A DNA stretch of 64,000 nt. Source: Mycolicibacterium sp. TUM20985 (GTDB lineage Bacteria; Actinomycetota; Actinomycetes; Mycobacteriales; Mycobacteriaceae). A program made the translations under genes and the position numbers. How positions within the stretch are numbered: position 1 is the stretch's first letter; each line of letters begins with the position of its first letter. The DNA lies in NCBI RefSeq assembly GCF_030295745.1, contig NZ_AP027291.1:3100001-3164000 (forward strand), in the 5' to 3' direction. Below the pieces are notes generated by a model. That model saw nothing but the letters and a program-made list of their open reading frames with translations, ran no database searches and was not told the DNA's origin. Below, one piece after another: positions 51,908 through 61,329 of the stretch.

Positions 51908-54037
51908 GTGGTCTCTGCGATCTGGCCGGGAACGGCCTACCCGCTGGGTGCCACCTATGACGGTGCGGGAACCAACTTCTCATTGTTCTCGGAGGTGGCC
52001 GACAGAGTCGAACTGTGCCTGATCGGCAAGGACGGCAGCGAGGACCGAATCAATCTCGACGAGGTCGACGGTTACGTCTGGCACGCCTATCTACCCACCG
52101 TCACGCCCGGGCAGCGCTACGGCTTTCGGGTGTACGGTCCGTGGGCGCCCAACGCCGGTCACCGGTGCGATCCGTCCAAGCTGCTGCTCGATCCGTACGG
52201 CAAGTCGTTTCACGGTGACTTCGACTTCAGCCAGGCCCTGTTCTCCTACGATCTGGAGGCGGCCGACCTCGCCTCGGGTGGCACCCCGCCGATGGTGGAT
52301 TCGCTCGGCCACACGATGACCAGCGTCGTAATCAACCCGTTCTTCAACTGGGGCTCCGATCGGGCGCCCAACACCCCGTACCACGAGACGGTGATCTACG
52401 AGGCACACGTCAAGGGCATGACCAAGACCCATCCCCGGATTCCGGAGGAACAACGGGGCACCTACGCCGGGCTGTGCCATCCGGTGATCATCGACCACCT
52501 CAAGTCGCTCAACGTCACGGCAATCGAACTGATGCCGGTGCACCAGTTCATGCACGACCACCGCCTGCTCGACCTGGGCTTGCGAAACTACTGGGGCTAC
52601 AACACGTTCGGGTTCTTCGCCCCGCACCACGACTACGCGGCCAACCCGAGCGTGGGCGGTGCCGTCGCCGAATTCAAGAACATGGTCAGGTCGTTCCACG
52701 AGGCGGGTATCGAAGTCATCCTCGACGTCGTCTACAACCACACCGCAGAAGGCAACCACCTGGGTCCCACCATCAACTTCCGCGGTATCGACAACGCGGG
52801 CTATTACCGTCTGCTCGACGGCGACCTCAAGCTCTACAAGGACTTCACCGGTACCGGCAACAGCCTCAACGTCCGGCACCCGCACTCACTGCAACTGATC
52901 ATGGACTCGCTGAGGTACTGGGTGCTCGACATGCACGTCGACGGGTTCCGCTTCGACCTGGCGTCGACGCTGGCGCGCGAGTTCTACGACGTCGACCGAC
53001 TGTCGGCGTTCTTCGACCTCGTCCAGCAGGATCCGGTGATCAGTCAGGTGAAGCTCATCGCCGAACCGTGGGACATCGGCGAGGGCGGATATCAGGTCGG
53101 AAACTTCCCTGGTTTGTGGACCGAGTGGAACGGGCAATACCGCGACACTGTGCGTGACTACTGGCGGGGAGAACCCGCAACACTCAACGAATTCACCTCA
53201 CGACTGACCGGGTCGTCCGACCTCTACGAGGCGACCGGACGGCGGCCGAGCGCGAGCATCAACTTCGTCACCGCGCACGACGGCTTCACGCTGGCGGACC
53301 TGGTGTCCTACAACGAGAAGCACAACGAGGCCAACGGTGAGGACAACCGGGACGGCGAGAGCCACAACCGGTCGTGGAACTGCGGCGTCGAGGGCCCCAC
53401 GGAGGATCAGGCGATCCTGGATCTGCGCGCCAAGCAGATGCGCAACATCCTGGCCACCTTGATGGTGAGCCAGGGCACGCCCATGCTCAGCCACGGCGAC
53501 GAATTCGGTCGTACCCAGCACGGCAACAACAACGTCTACTGCCAGGACTCCGAGATCGCGTGGATGGACTGGACGCTGGCCGAGACCAACGCAGACCTGA
53601 TGACGTTCGCGCGCACGGTGACCGGACTCCGCAAGGACCACCCCGTGTTCCGGCGCCGGCGGTTCTTCGACGGCAAGCTCACCCGAAACGGCGACGAGGA
53701 CATCCGCGACATCGCCTGGCTGACCAAGGCCGGCGTGCCGATGACCGACCAGGACTGGAACTCCGGGTTCAAGTGCGTGGCCGTCTTCCTCAACGGTGAC
53801 GCGATTCCCGCGCCGGACGCCCGCGGCGAACGCGTGGTCGACGACACCTTCCTACTCTGCTTCAACGCGGACCCCGCGCCCGTCGAGTTCACGGCCGCCG
53901 AGGGTGACTACGCGGACGAGTGGACGGCCGAAATCGATTCCGCCACACCGACTGGCAGCAGCGTGCTGGTGGTGAAGGCCGGCGAGACGTTCGTCGTGCA
54001 GAGCCGCTCGATCATCGTGCTACGGAAGACGGCCTGA
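51908..54037 (+). CDS. treX: Glycogen debranching enzyme TreX (GlgX-type)
   Basis: TreX cuts alpha-1,6 branches of glycogen to supply linear chains to TreY. The 709-residue GH13 protein has an N-terminal CBM48 domain, VDGFRFDLAS with the nucleophile Asp (about 349), the acid Glu in LIAEPWDIG and the third Asp in VTAHDGFT. Starts with GTG 51908, 3 nt after the acyltransferase stop and ends 3 nt before treY. Confidence 0.95.
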   Translation: MVSAIWPGTAYPLGATYDGAGTNFSLFSEVADRVELCLIGKDGSEDRINLDEVDGYVWHAYLPTVTPGQRYGFRVYGPWAPNAGHRCDPSKLLLDPYGKSFHGDFDFSQALFSYDLEAADLASGGTPPMVDSLGHTMTSVVINPFFNWGSDRAPNTPYHETVIYEAHVKGMTKTHPRIPEEQRGTYAGLCHPVIIDHLKSLNVTAIELMPVHQFMHDHRLLDLGLRNYWGYNTFGFFAPHHDYAANPSVGGAVAEFKNMVRSFHEAGIEVILDVVYNHTAEGNHLGPTINFRGIDNAGYYRLLDGDLKLYKDFTGTGNSLNVRHPHSLQLIMDSLRYWVLDMHVDGFRFDLASTLAREFYDVDRLSAFFDLVQQDPVISQVKLIAEPWDIGEGGYQVGNFPGLWTEWNGQYRDTVRDYWRGEPATLNEFTSRLTGSSDLYEATGRRPSASINFVTAHDGFTLADLVSYNEKHNEANGEDNRDGESHNRSWNCGVEGPTEDQAILDLRAKQMRNILATLMVSQGTPMLSHGDEFGRTQHGNNNVYCQDSEIAWMDWTLAETNADLMTFARTVTGLRKDHPVFRRRRFFDGKLTRNGDEDIRDIAWLTKAGVPMTDQDWNSGFKCVAVFLNGDAIPAPDARGERVVDDTFLLCFNADPAPVEFTAAEGDYADEWTAEIDSATPTGSSVLVVKAGETFVVQSRSIIVLRKTA

Positions 54038-54040
54038 CCC

Positions 54041-56299
54041 ATGACGATCCTCTCGACATATAGGTTGCAAATGCGTGGCGCCGCGAGCGGGCAGGCGTTC
54101 ACCTTCGCCGATGCGCTCGAGCAGGTGGACTACCTCCACGACCTCGGCGTGTCCCACCTCTACCTCTCCCCCATCCTGACGGCGGGCGAAGGCTCCACCC
54201 ACGGTTACGACGTCACCGACCCGACGACGGTCTCTGAGGCGCTCGGTGGCGCCGACGGCCTGGCCCGGCTGTCGGCGGCGGTGCGCGCGCGTGGGATGGG
54301 TCTCATCGTCGACATCGTCCCCAACCACGTGGGTGTCGACGACCCGCGACAGAACGCCTGGTGGTGGGACCTGCTCACCCACGGCCGCGAGTCGCGCTAC
54401 GGGTCGTACTTCGACATCGACTGGACGCTGGACCCCGAGCAGCGGATCGTCCTACCGGTCCTCGGTGACGACGGTGACGTCGACGACCTGGTGGTCGACG
54501 GGGACCTGCTGCGGCTCGGTGACCGTGCGTGGCCGATCGCTCCGGGTACCGGTGCCGGGACCGCCGAGGAGGTCTACGCGCGCCAGCACTACAAGCTGAT
54601 CGGCTGGCGGCACAACGTGTGTGGCTACCGTCGGTTCTTCTCGATCACGTCATTGGCGGCACTGCGCCAGGAGGACAAGGTCGTCTTCGACGCCACCCAC
54701 GCCGAGGTCAAGCGGTGGTTCACCGAAGGCCTGGTCGACGGTATTCGGATCGACCATCCCGACGGATTATCCGATCCCGCAGGCTATCTCGAATGGCTAC
54801 GTGAACTGGCCGGCCCCGAGGCGTGGATCGTCGTCGAGAAGATCCTCGCACCCGACGAGACCCTCGAACCCTCTCTGCCGGTCGAGGGAACCACGGGCTA
54901 CGACGCCTTGCGGGACATCGGCGGCGTTCTGGTCGACCCGGCCGGTGCGGGCGAGACGGAGCCGCTAGAAGCGACGATCCGCCAACTGAAGGTCGCCACC
55001 GCCACCGAGACGTTGGCCAGTGAACTTGCGCGCGTCCGCCGGGCCATCGTCGCGGCCGTCGGGGTGGACCACCCGCGACTGCCCGACGCCGTGGCCGCCC
55101 TGCTGTCACACATCGGGGTCTATCGGTCCGACTATCGCGGCCTGGCTGCCGTGATGCCGACCGCGCTGGCCGAAACCGCTGCGGCAGAGCCCGATCTCAG
55201 CGAGGCCCTGCAGGTGGTGGCCGCCGCTCTGAACCACGTCGAACCCGCCACCAGGATCCAGCAATTGTGCGGCGCGGTGACCGCCAAGTCCGTCGAGGAC
55301 TGCCTGTTCTACCGGGATGCCCGCCTGGTGTCCCTGAACGAGGTCGGTGGCGAACCGGATCGCTTCGGCGTCAGTGGCGCTGAGTTCCACCACAGTGCGG
55401 CGTTGCGAGCGGCTTATTGGCCGTCGGCGATGGTCACGTTGTCGACCCATGACACGAAGCGCAGCGAGGATGTGCGCGCCAGGATCGGCGTGCTGTCGCA
55501 GGTGCCCGGCCTGTGGACCGAGTTGCAGAAGTCATGGACTGCGATCAGCCCACCGCCGGACCCGGCCACCGGAGCCTTCTTGTGGCAGAACGCCTTCGGC
55601 GTGTGGCCCGCGGACGGTGTCGTGACCGACGAGTTGCGGTCCCGGCTGCACGCGTACGCGGAGAAGGCGATCAGGGAAGCAGCGCTCCACACCAGCTGGA
55701 ACGAGGCAGACGAGGAGTTCGAAGGCGCGGTGCACCGATGGCTGGACGAAATGATCGACGGTCCGGTCGGGGTGGAGATGAGCGGCCTGGTCGCCCAGTT
55801 GGACGGCCACGCGCAGAGCGACTCCCAGGTGCAGAAGCTGTTGTCCCTGACGGTGCCCGGCATTCCGGACGTGTATCAGGGCACCGAGCTCTGGGATGAC
55901 AGCCTCGTCGATCCCGACAATCGCCGGGCAATCGACTATCCAGCACGTCGCAGAGAGCTGACTGCGTTGAGCGACGACAAGATTCGCATCGTCGCAGCGG
56001 CGTTGCACTCGCGCGCCGAGCGCCCCGATAGCTATCTTGCTGGTGATTACACACCCGTACTCGCCGAGGGCACTGCCGCCCGTCACCTGCTCGCGTTCGT
56101 GCGCGCCGACGACGTCCTCGTCGCCGTCCGGCGCTGGACGGTTCAGCTTTCCGAAACCGGTTGGGGCGATACCTCGCTGATCCTGCCCGACGGTGAATGG
56201 GTTGACCGCCTGACCGGCCGGACCTTCGGCGGCCGGGTCGATGCCGCCGAACTCTTCGCCGACCTGCCCGCAACACTTCTGGAGCGCCGCCTTGCCTGA
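54041..56299 (+). CDS. treY: Maltooligosyl trehalose synthase
   Basis: TreY rearranges the end of a maltooligosaccharide to a trehalose linkage. The 752-residue GH13 protein has the N-terminal STYRLQM motif, LIVDIVPNHVGV, VDGIRIDHPDGL with the nucleophile Asp, WIVVEKIL with the acid Glu and STHDTKRSED with the third Asp. The 8-nt overlap with treZ couples the two enzymes that act one after the other. Confidence 0.96.
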   Translation: MTILSTYRLQMRGAASGQAFTFADALEQVDYLHDLGVSHLYLSPILTAGEGSTHGYDVTDPTTVSEALGGADGLARLSAAVRARGMGLIVDIVPNHVGVDDPRQNAWWWDLLTHGRESRYGSYFDIDWTLDPEQRIVLPVLGDDGDVDDLVVDGDLLRLGDRAWPIAPGTGAGTAEEVYARQHYKLIGWRHNVCGYRRFFSITSLAALRQEDKVVFDATHAEVKRWFTEGLVDGIRIDHPDGLSDPAGYLEWLRELAGPEAWIVVEKILAPDETLEPSLPVEGTTGYDALRDIGGVLVDPAGAGETEPLEATIRQLKVATATETLASELARVRRAIVAAVGVDHPRLPDAVAALLSHIGVYRSDYRGLAAVMPTALAETAAAEPDLSEALQVVAAALNHVEPATRIQQLCGAVTAKSVEDCLFYRDARLVSLNEVGGEPDRFGVSGAEFHHSAALRAAYWPSAMVTLSTHDTKRSEDVRARIGVLSQVPGLWTELQKSWTAISPPPDPATGAFLWQNAFGVWPADGVVTDELRSRLHAYAEKAIREAALHTSWNEADEEFEGAVHRWLDEMIDGPVGVEMSGLVAQLDGHAQSDSQVQKLLSLTVPGIPDVYQGTELWDDSLVDPDNRRAIDYPARRRELTALSDDKIRIVAAALHSRAERPDSYLAGDYTPVLAEGTAARHLLAFVRADDVLVAVRRWTVQLSETGWGDTSLILPDGEWVDRLTGRTFGGRVDAAELFADLPATLLERRLA

Positions 56300-58025
56300 T
56301 CACGAATTCGCCGTCTGGGCACCGAGACCCGAGCGCGTGCAGCTCGACGTCGACGGCGTCCTTCACCCCATGACGCCGTCCGATGACGGCTGGTGGCGGG
56401 CCATCTTGGACGCCCACGTGGACAGCCGGTACGGCTTCGTCCTCGACGACGACGACACGGTGCTCCCGGATCCCCGGTCGCCGCGGCAACCCGACGGCGT
56501 GCACGAGCGCTCGCAGTTGTGGGACCCCTCGACGGTGGCGTGGACCGACTCCGGCTGGACGGGTAAGTCGATCGAGGGCGCGGTGATCTACGAGCTGCAC
56601 GTCGGCACGTTCACCGCCAACGGCACGTTCGACTCCGCGATCGAAAAGCTGGACTATCTGGTGGATCTCGGCGTGGACCTGGTCGAGCTGATGCCGGTCA
56701 ACTCGTTCAGCGGGACGCGCGGCTGGGGCTACGACGGTGTGCTCTGGTACAGCGTCCAGGAGAGTTACGGTGGGCCGGACGGTTTGGCTCGACTCATCGA
56801 CGCCTGCCATGCCCGCGGCCTCGGCGTCCTCATCGACGCGGTCTTCAACCACCTCGGGCCGTCGGGCAACTACCTGCCGAACTACGGGCCCTACCTGACC
56901 GAGGCCAACACCGGCTGGGGCCAGGGCATCAACGTCTCCGACGCCGATGCGGACGAGGTCCGTCGGTACATCCTCGACTGCGCACTGCGCTGGATGAGGG
57001 ACTTCCACGCCGACGGTCTGCGGCTGGACGCCGTGCACGCCCTGGCCGATCACACGGCGTTCCACATCCTCGAGGAGATGTCGACCGAAACCGATGAGCT
57101 CGCAGCACAATTGGGTCGTCCGCTGGCGCTGATCGCGGAGAGCGATCTGAACGACCCGCGCCTCATCACGCCTCGCGACCGGGGCGGGTACGGCATGACC
57201 GCGCAGTGGGACGACGACATCCATCACGCCATCCACACGGCGGTATCGGGTGAACGCCAAGGCTATTACTCCGACTTCGGCACGCTCGAGGCCTTGGCCG
57301 ACACGCTGAAGAACGGCTACTTCCACGCGGGCACGTACTCTTCGTTCCGGCGTCGGCGACACGGCCGCCCCCTGGACACGGCGACGATTCCCGCCACCCG
57401 TCTGCTCGCCTACACCTCCGATCACGATCAGGTGGGCAACCGTGCGATCGGTGACCGGCCGTCGCAGAACCTCGACTTCGGGCAGCTCGCCGTCAAGGCG
57501 GCGCTGGTCCTCGCGTCCCCCTATACGGCGATGCTGTTCATGGGTGAGGAATGGGCGTCGTCGAGCCCGTTCCAGTTCTTCACCTCGCACCCGGAGCCGG
57601 AGCTGGCGCGGGCCACCGCCGAAGGGCGCAAGGCGGAGTTCGCCCACCACGGCTGGGATGCCGACGAGATCCCCGATCCGCAGGAGCTCGAGACGTTCTC
57701 GCGATCCAAGCTGCAGTGGGACGAAGTCGACACCGGCCACCACGCGCGACTGCGCGAGCTGTATCGCGCGCTAATCGCGTTGCGCCACGACGAGCCTGAC
57801 CTGGCCGACCCGTGGCTCGACCACATGCGCGTCGACTACGACGAGTCGCAGCGCTGGATCACGTTGCATCGCGGCGCCTTCGCCATCGTGTGCAACGTCG
57901 GCCCCGACCCGGTCACCGTGCCCGTCTCCGGCGAATTGGTGTTGGCGTCGGACGAACCCGCGATCACCGACGAGACCACGCTGCCGGGGCATTCGTTTGC
58001 GATTCTGCGAGCTGTCAAGGGTTGA
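56292..58025 (+). CDS. treZ: Maltooligosyltrehalose trehalohydrolase
   Basis: TreZ releases trehalose from maltooligosyltrehalose. The 577-residue GH13 protein has an N-terminal beta-sandwich (FAVWAPRPERV), YELHVGTFT, GVLIDAVFNHLG, DGLRLDAVHAL with the nucleophile Asp, LIAESDLND with the acid Glu and YTSDHDQVGNR. I chose TTG 56292: the sequence from there matches the family N-terminus and GGAG lies 7 nt upstream. A longer frame to 56241 lies within treY. Confidence 0.94.
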   Translation: MPDHEFAVWAPRPERVQLDVDGVLHPMTPSDDGWWRAILDAHVDSRYGFVLDDDDTVLPDPRSPRQPDGVHERSQLWDPSTVAWTDSGWTGKSIEGAVIYELHVGTFTANGTFDSAIEKLDYLVDLGVDLVELMPVNSFSGTRGWGYDGVLWYSVQESYGGPDGLARLIDACHARGLGVLIDAVFNHLGPSGNYLPNYGPYLTEANTGWGQGINVSDADADEVRRYILDCALRWMRDFHADGLRLDAVHALADHTAFHILEEMSTETDELAAQLGRPLALIAESDLNDPRLITPRDRGGYGMTAQWDDDIHHAIHTAVSGERQGYYSDFGTLEALADTLKNGYFHAGTYSSFRRRRHGRPLDTATIPATRLLAYTSDHDQVGNRAIGDRPSQNLDFGQLAVKAALVLASPYTAMLFMGEEWASSSPFQFFTSHPEPELARATAEGRKAEFAHHGWDADEIPDPQELETFSRSKLQWDEVDTGHHARLRELYRALIALRHDEPDLADPWLDHMRVDYDESQRWITLHRGAFAIVCNVGPDPVTVPVSGELVLASDEPAITDETTLPGHSFAILRAVKG

Positions 58026-58057
58026 TCCACAACGGTCGGTGCTGTGGACAACTCGCC
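58021..58057. promoter_or_regulatory. Inverted TCCACA/TGTGGA pair upstream of the gene at 58091
   Basis: GTTGATCCACAA (58021-58032) and CTGTGGACAACTCGC (58042-58056) contain inverted 6-bp arms TCCACA and TGTGGA with an 11-bp spacer. The second contains TGTGGACAA, the exact complement of the DnaA box TTGTCCACA. The first overlaps the treZ stop. Similar to sequences before the HNH gene and the gene at 59958. Function unknown. Confidence 0.45.
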
Positions 58058-58090
58058 GACCGATTCTCGGGAACACCGATCATTCGTGGG

Positions 58091-58522
58091 ATGACGACTC
58101 GAGAATTCCTCCCCATCCCGCCCACCGACACCGCCACCGACCCCATCGGATCGCCCGCAGACCTTCAGCAGAGATGGCGAGCGCTCATGGGACCGCTGGG
58201 ATTCCGTGAATCCCTGCTGCAGTTCGTCTTCGTGGGTCCGGATCGCCGAATGCTCAAGGTACTCAGTGAGATCCCGCTGCCTGCGCGGCCCGATCCCGAC
58301 CTGATCGGCGATCTCGTCATGGTCCTCCGGGACATCCTGGCCACGTCCCCCCTTGGTACCACCGTGGCTTTCCTGCTCACCAGACCGGGCGTCGGCGCCA
58401 TCACCACTGCCGATCGGTGGTGGTCGTCGGTTCTGACCAGAGCCGCCGCCGACGCCGGGGTTCCCATCGAGCCGGTCTTCCGCGCCAACGACGAGCATCT
58501 CGTTCGGGTGGAGCCCGCCTAG
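58091..58522 (+). CDS. Conserved-looking hypothetical protein
   Basis: This 143-residue soluble protein has no recognised domain. Notable segments are QQRWRALMGPLGFRESLLQFVF (seen in part) and VAFLLTRPGVGAITTADRWW. Codon use is normal for the window, and the start ATG lies 7 nt after a GATCAT hexamer, consistent with a leaderless transcript. It ends inside the stop region of ilvA on the other strand (4-nt overlap). No function can be proposed. Confidence 0.7.
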   Translation: MTTREFLPIPPTDTATDPIGSPADLQQRWRALMGPLGFRESLLQFVFVGPDRRMLKVLSEIPLPARPDPDLIGDLVMVLRDILATSPLGTTVAFLLTRPGVGAITTADRWWSSVLTRAAADAGVPIEPVFRANDEHLVRVEPA

Positions 58523-59814
58523 GTCAGGTAGCGGTAGGCGGGCGAACCCGGCTCCAACGCCTCCACGTGCATCTCCGATGCGCGCATCCGGGCCATCAAA
58601 CCCTCGAAGTCTGCCGCTGACCCCAGTTCGATGCCGACCAGCGCCTCGCCGGTCTCACGGTTGTTGCGCTTGACGTACTCGAACAGGGTGACGTCGTCGC
58701 CCGGGCCGAGCACCTCGTCGAGGAAGCGTCGCAGCGCGCCCGGCTCCTGAGGAAAGTCGACCAGGAAGTAATGCTTGAGGCCGAGGTGCACCAGCGAGCG
58801 TTCGAGAACCTCGTTGTACCGGGACACGTCGTTGTTACCGCCCGAGATCAGGCACACGACAGTCGATCCCGGCTCGACGGTGCCCTCCGAACACGCTTCC
58901 ATCAGCGCCGCCACCGACAACGCACCCGCGGGCTCGGCGATGATGCCCTCGTTCTGGTACAGATCGAGCATCGCCGTGCATACGGCCCCCTCGTCGACGG
59001 AGGTGATCGACACCATGTCCCCGGAGGCCGACAGCACCGCGAACGGCAGCGCACCGGCACGCGCGACCGCTGCGCCGTCCACGAACTGGTCGACGTGGTC
59101 GAGGGTGACCGGTTCGCCGTTGGCCAGGGCCGCCACCATCGCCGCCGCACCTGCGGGTTCCACGCCCAGCACCGAGGTGCTGGTGGTCCGCTCCGCGAGA
59201 TAGGTGGTGATGCCGCTGATGCAGCCTCCGCCTCCGACGGGGACGATGACGAGGTCCGGTTCGGCGTCCAACTGCGCGAGGATCTCGACCGCGATCGTGC
59301 CCTGGCCGGCCATGGTGCGCAGGTCGTCGTAGGGCGGCACGAGGGTGGCCCCCGTCCTGGCCACGTCGGCGAGGGCGGCCGCCGCGGCGACGTCATAGGT
59401 CGCGCCGCCGACGATCAACTCGATGAACTCGCCGCCGTGATAGCGGATTCGGTCCCGCTTCTGCTTCGGCGTCTTGGCGGGCACGTAGACACGGCCGTGG
59501 ATCCTCATCGAACGGCAGGCCAGCGCGAACCCCTGGGCGTGGTTGCCCGCCGACGAGCAGACCACGCCCGCCGCGATCTCCTCGGGCGTCAGCTGCATCA
59601 GCAGGTTGTAGGCGCCGCGGAGCTTGTAGCTGCGGACGACCTGCAGATCCTCCCGCTTGAGGTACACCTGAAGTCCCGTCATGGCCGACAGTCGATCGCT
59701 GAACTGCAGCGGGCTGACGGAGACCACCTTCGAAATTCGCTGAGCGGCCGCGTCGATGTCCGAGGCGCCGAGCGGCGCGGGACGACGAGAGGTCTGACTC
59801 AGTTCGGCGGACAC
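58519..59814 (-). CDS. ilvA: Threonine dehydratase (biosynthetic)
   Basis: IlvA deaminates threonine to 2-oxobutyrate for isoleucine synthesis. The 431-residue protein has the PLP Lys in VVRSYKLRGAYN, SSAGNHAQGFALA, VGGGGCISGI and a C-terminal ACT-like domain (about 345-425) with one unit, shorter than the two-unit enteric enzyme. It starts with GTG 59814. Confidence 0.95.
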   Translation of the reverse strand: MSAELSQTSRRPAPLGASDIDAAAQRISKVVSVSPLQFSDRLSAMTGLQVYLKREDLQVVRSYKLRGAYNLLMQLTPEEIAAGVVCSSAGNHAQGFALACRSMRIHGRVYVPAKTPKQKRDRIRYHGGEFIELIVGGATYDVAAAAALADVARTGATLVPPYDDLRTMAGQGTIAVEILAQLDAEPDLVIVPVGGGGCISGITTYLAERTTSTSVLGVEPAGAAAMVAALANGEPVTLDHVDQFVDGAAVARAGALPFAVLSASGDMVSITSVDEGAVCTAMLDLYQNEGIIAEPAGALSVAALMEACSEGTVEPGSTVVCLISGGNNDVSRYNEVLERSLVHLGLKHYFLVDFPQEPGALRRFLDEVLGPGDDVTLFEYVKRNNRETGEALVGIELGSAADFEGLMARMRASEMHVEALEPGSPAYRYLT

Positions 59815-59897
59815 CGATCAATGGTGCCACTCCCCACTCGTCCTGCGAAAACGGGTGGAGTGCCGGGCGGGAGGACCCCGCGAGGTAATTCCGACAC

Positions 59898-59909
59898 GTC
59901 GATCCACAA
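59898..59909. promoter_or_regulatory. GTCGATCCACAA motif upstream of the small membrane protein
   Basis: GTCGATCCACAA lies 48 nt before the ATG at 59958, just upstream of where a -35 element would be. It differs from GTTGATCCACAA before the gene at 58091 by one base. Possible binding site of a shared regulator; not proven. Confidence 0.4.
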
Positions 59910-59957
59910 TCAGGGTTTCGGCTGGCCGAAATCAAGGTTACGAGCTATCGTGAACAC

Positions 59958-60155
59958 ATGACCACGTCGACGGAAGTCCGCATCGCAGACGTCCCTTGGC
60001 CTGCCCACAAGCTGCTCGCGCTCGCGGTCGGCATCTTGGTGTTCGTCGCCGTCGGGCTGTTCACCGCCAGCGCGGGCCCGGCCGTGCTGAGCGCCGCTGC
60101 TGCCGCCGCGCTGATCGGGCTCGGCCACGCCGTGCTCGACCGCTCGGACGTCTAG
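59958..60155 (+). CDS. Small membrane protein
   Basis: This 65-residue protein has two hydrophobic helices (about 19-36 and 39-58) and short polar ends (TTSTEVRIADVPWPAHK at the N-terminus). No family is recognised. The ATG is preceded by TATCGT six nt upstream and no ribosome-binding site, a leaderless arrangement. It overlaps the SRPBCC gene by 4 nt at the 3' end. Confidence 0.65.
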   Translation: MTTSTEVRIADVPWPAHKLLALAVGILVFVAVGLFTASAGPAVLSAAAAAALIGLGHAVLDRSDV

Positions 60156-60538
60156 CTCGACGCCTCCACCAGCAGGCGCAAGGTCTCGAGATCGGCCGCC
60201 ACCAAGGCGGCGTCGGCCTCGAACGCCGCATCCGTGACGCCGGCAAGCCGTCGTAACGTGAACACCACTTCGCACCCACCCCTATCGGTCCCCGCCGGGA
60301 TGACGCGCATCGGGTTGTAGACCTCCTCGCCGGAGGGCAGCCGAACCACGTGGTCGAGGACCCCGAAGTCGTTGTGGGGTGCGAACCGAACCTCGGCGTC
60401 CGCCAGCGTGGGATCGGCCAGCCCCGCCGCCCACCGCGGCAGGTTGCCGGGATCGACGGCGAACGCGTACACGGCCGGCGCCTCCGCCGCGATCCACTGG
60501 CTGACGTGGCGGGACTCGAGTGTCGTGTCGTCGCTCAT
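60152..60538 (-). CDS. SRPBCC/polyketide-cyclase-fold protein
   Basis: This 128-residue protein resembles the START/SRPBCC fold: YAFAVDPGNLPRWAAGLADP near the N-terminus, a central strand FGVLDHVVRLPSGEEVYNPM, and an amphipathic C-terminal helix (ADLETLRLLVEAS). Such proteins bind hydrophobic ligands. No substrate can be assigned. GGAGG lies only 1-2 nt before the ATG, which would be weak. Confidence 0.75.
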   Translation of the reverse strand: MSDDTTLESRHVSQWIAAEAPAVYAFAVDPGNLPRWAAGLADPTLADAEVRFAPHNDFGVLDHVVRLPSGEEVYNPMRVIPAGTDRGGCEVVFTLRRLAGVTDAAFEADAALVAADLETLRLLVEASS

Positions 60539-60567
60539 TCCTCCATGCTGCCCGACACACTGGGTGG

Positions 60568-61325
60568 GTGACCGAAGAACGCCCGCGCCAGGAGCCCGAA
60601 TCCGATCGACCCACCGAGGTCGACGCCCTGGCGCACCGTGCCGAATACCTCGCCGTCGGCGCCGAGCGGCGGGTGCCGTCCTGGCTACGGCCGGGTGATC
60701 CGGAGAACCGCTGGCCCGTCTTGCTGGCGATCCTCGCGGCCATGGCCATCCAGCACTCGATTCCGGTGCAGTACACGGTGCTGCCGCGGTGGCCGCTGAT
60801 CATCATGGAGTTGCTGCTGCTGGTGGTGATGCTCCTCATCAACCCCGTGCGACTGTCGCGGCCGACCACCATCGGGAGATGGGCCAGCCTCGTCCTGACG
60901 GCGGCGATCACCGTCGACAACACCGCGTCAGCCGTCGTCCTGGCCAAACGCATCCTCACCGGCGAGGTGAGCAACAATGCCGCCGTGCTGCTCGGCGGCG
61001 GCGTCGCGATCTTCGTCACCAACGTCATCGCCTTCGGCATCTGGTACTGGGAGCTCGACCGCGGGGGCCCGTTCGCCCGACACGCCGGGGAGCGTTTCTA
61101 CCCCGACTTCCTGTTCCCACAGATGACCGATCCCGACAAGGCCAGACCGGACTGGCGTCCGACCTTCGTGGACTACCTATACGTGAGCTTCACCAACGTG
61201 GTGGCCTTCTCCCCCACCGACACCATGCCGTTGGCTCGCTGGGCCAAGGCCATGATGACGGTGCAGTCGCTGGTCTCGATGACCACGATCGCGCTGGTCA
61301 TCGCCCGCGCCGTCAACGTGTTGGG

Positions 61326-61329
<4 letters not shown>
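60568..61329 (+). CDS. Multi-pass membrane protein of unknown function
   Basis: This 253-residue protein has about five hydrophobic helices between residues 50 and 253, a polar N-terminal domain of about 45 residues, and a conserved-looking loop before the last helices ([20 protein letters not shown]) that recalls channel-like or DUF1345-type membrane proteins. The GTG start at 60568 has a CACACT hexamer 6 nt upstream; a frame extending to 60520 overlaps the SRPBCC gene. It converges on dnaE1 with a 4-nt overlap (TTAG). Confidence 0.75.

Noticed and set aside
55671-57743. 690-codon minus-strand frame across treY and treZ
   Set aside because: Third-codon-position GC makes long antisense frames common here; treY and treZ are certain on the other strand.
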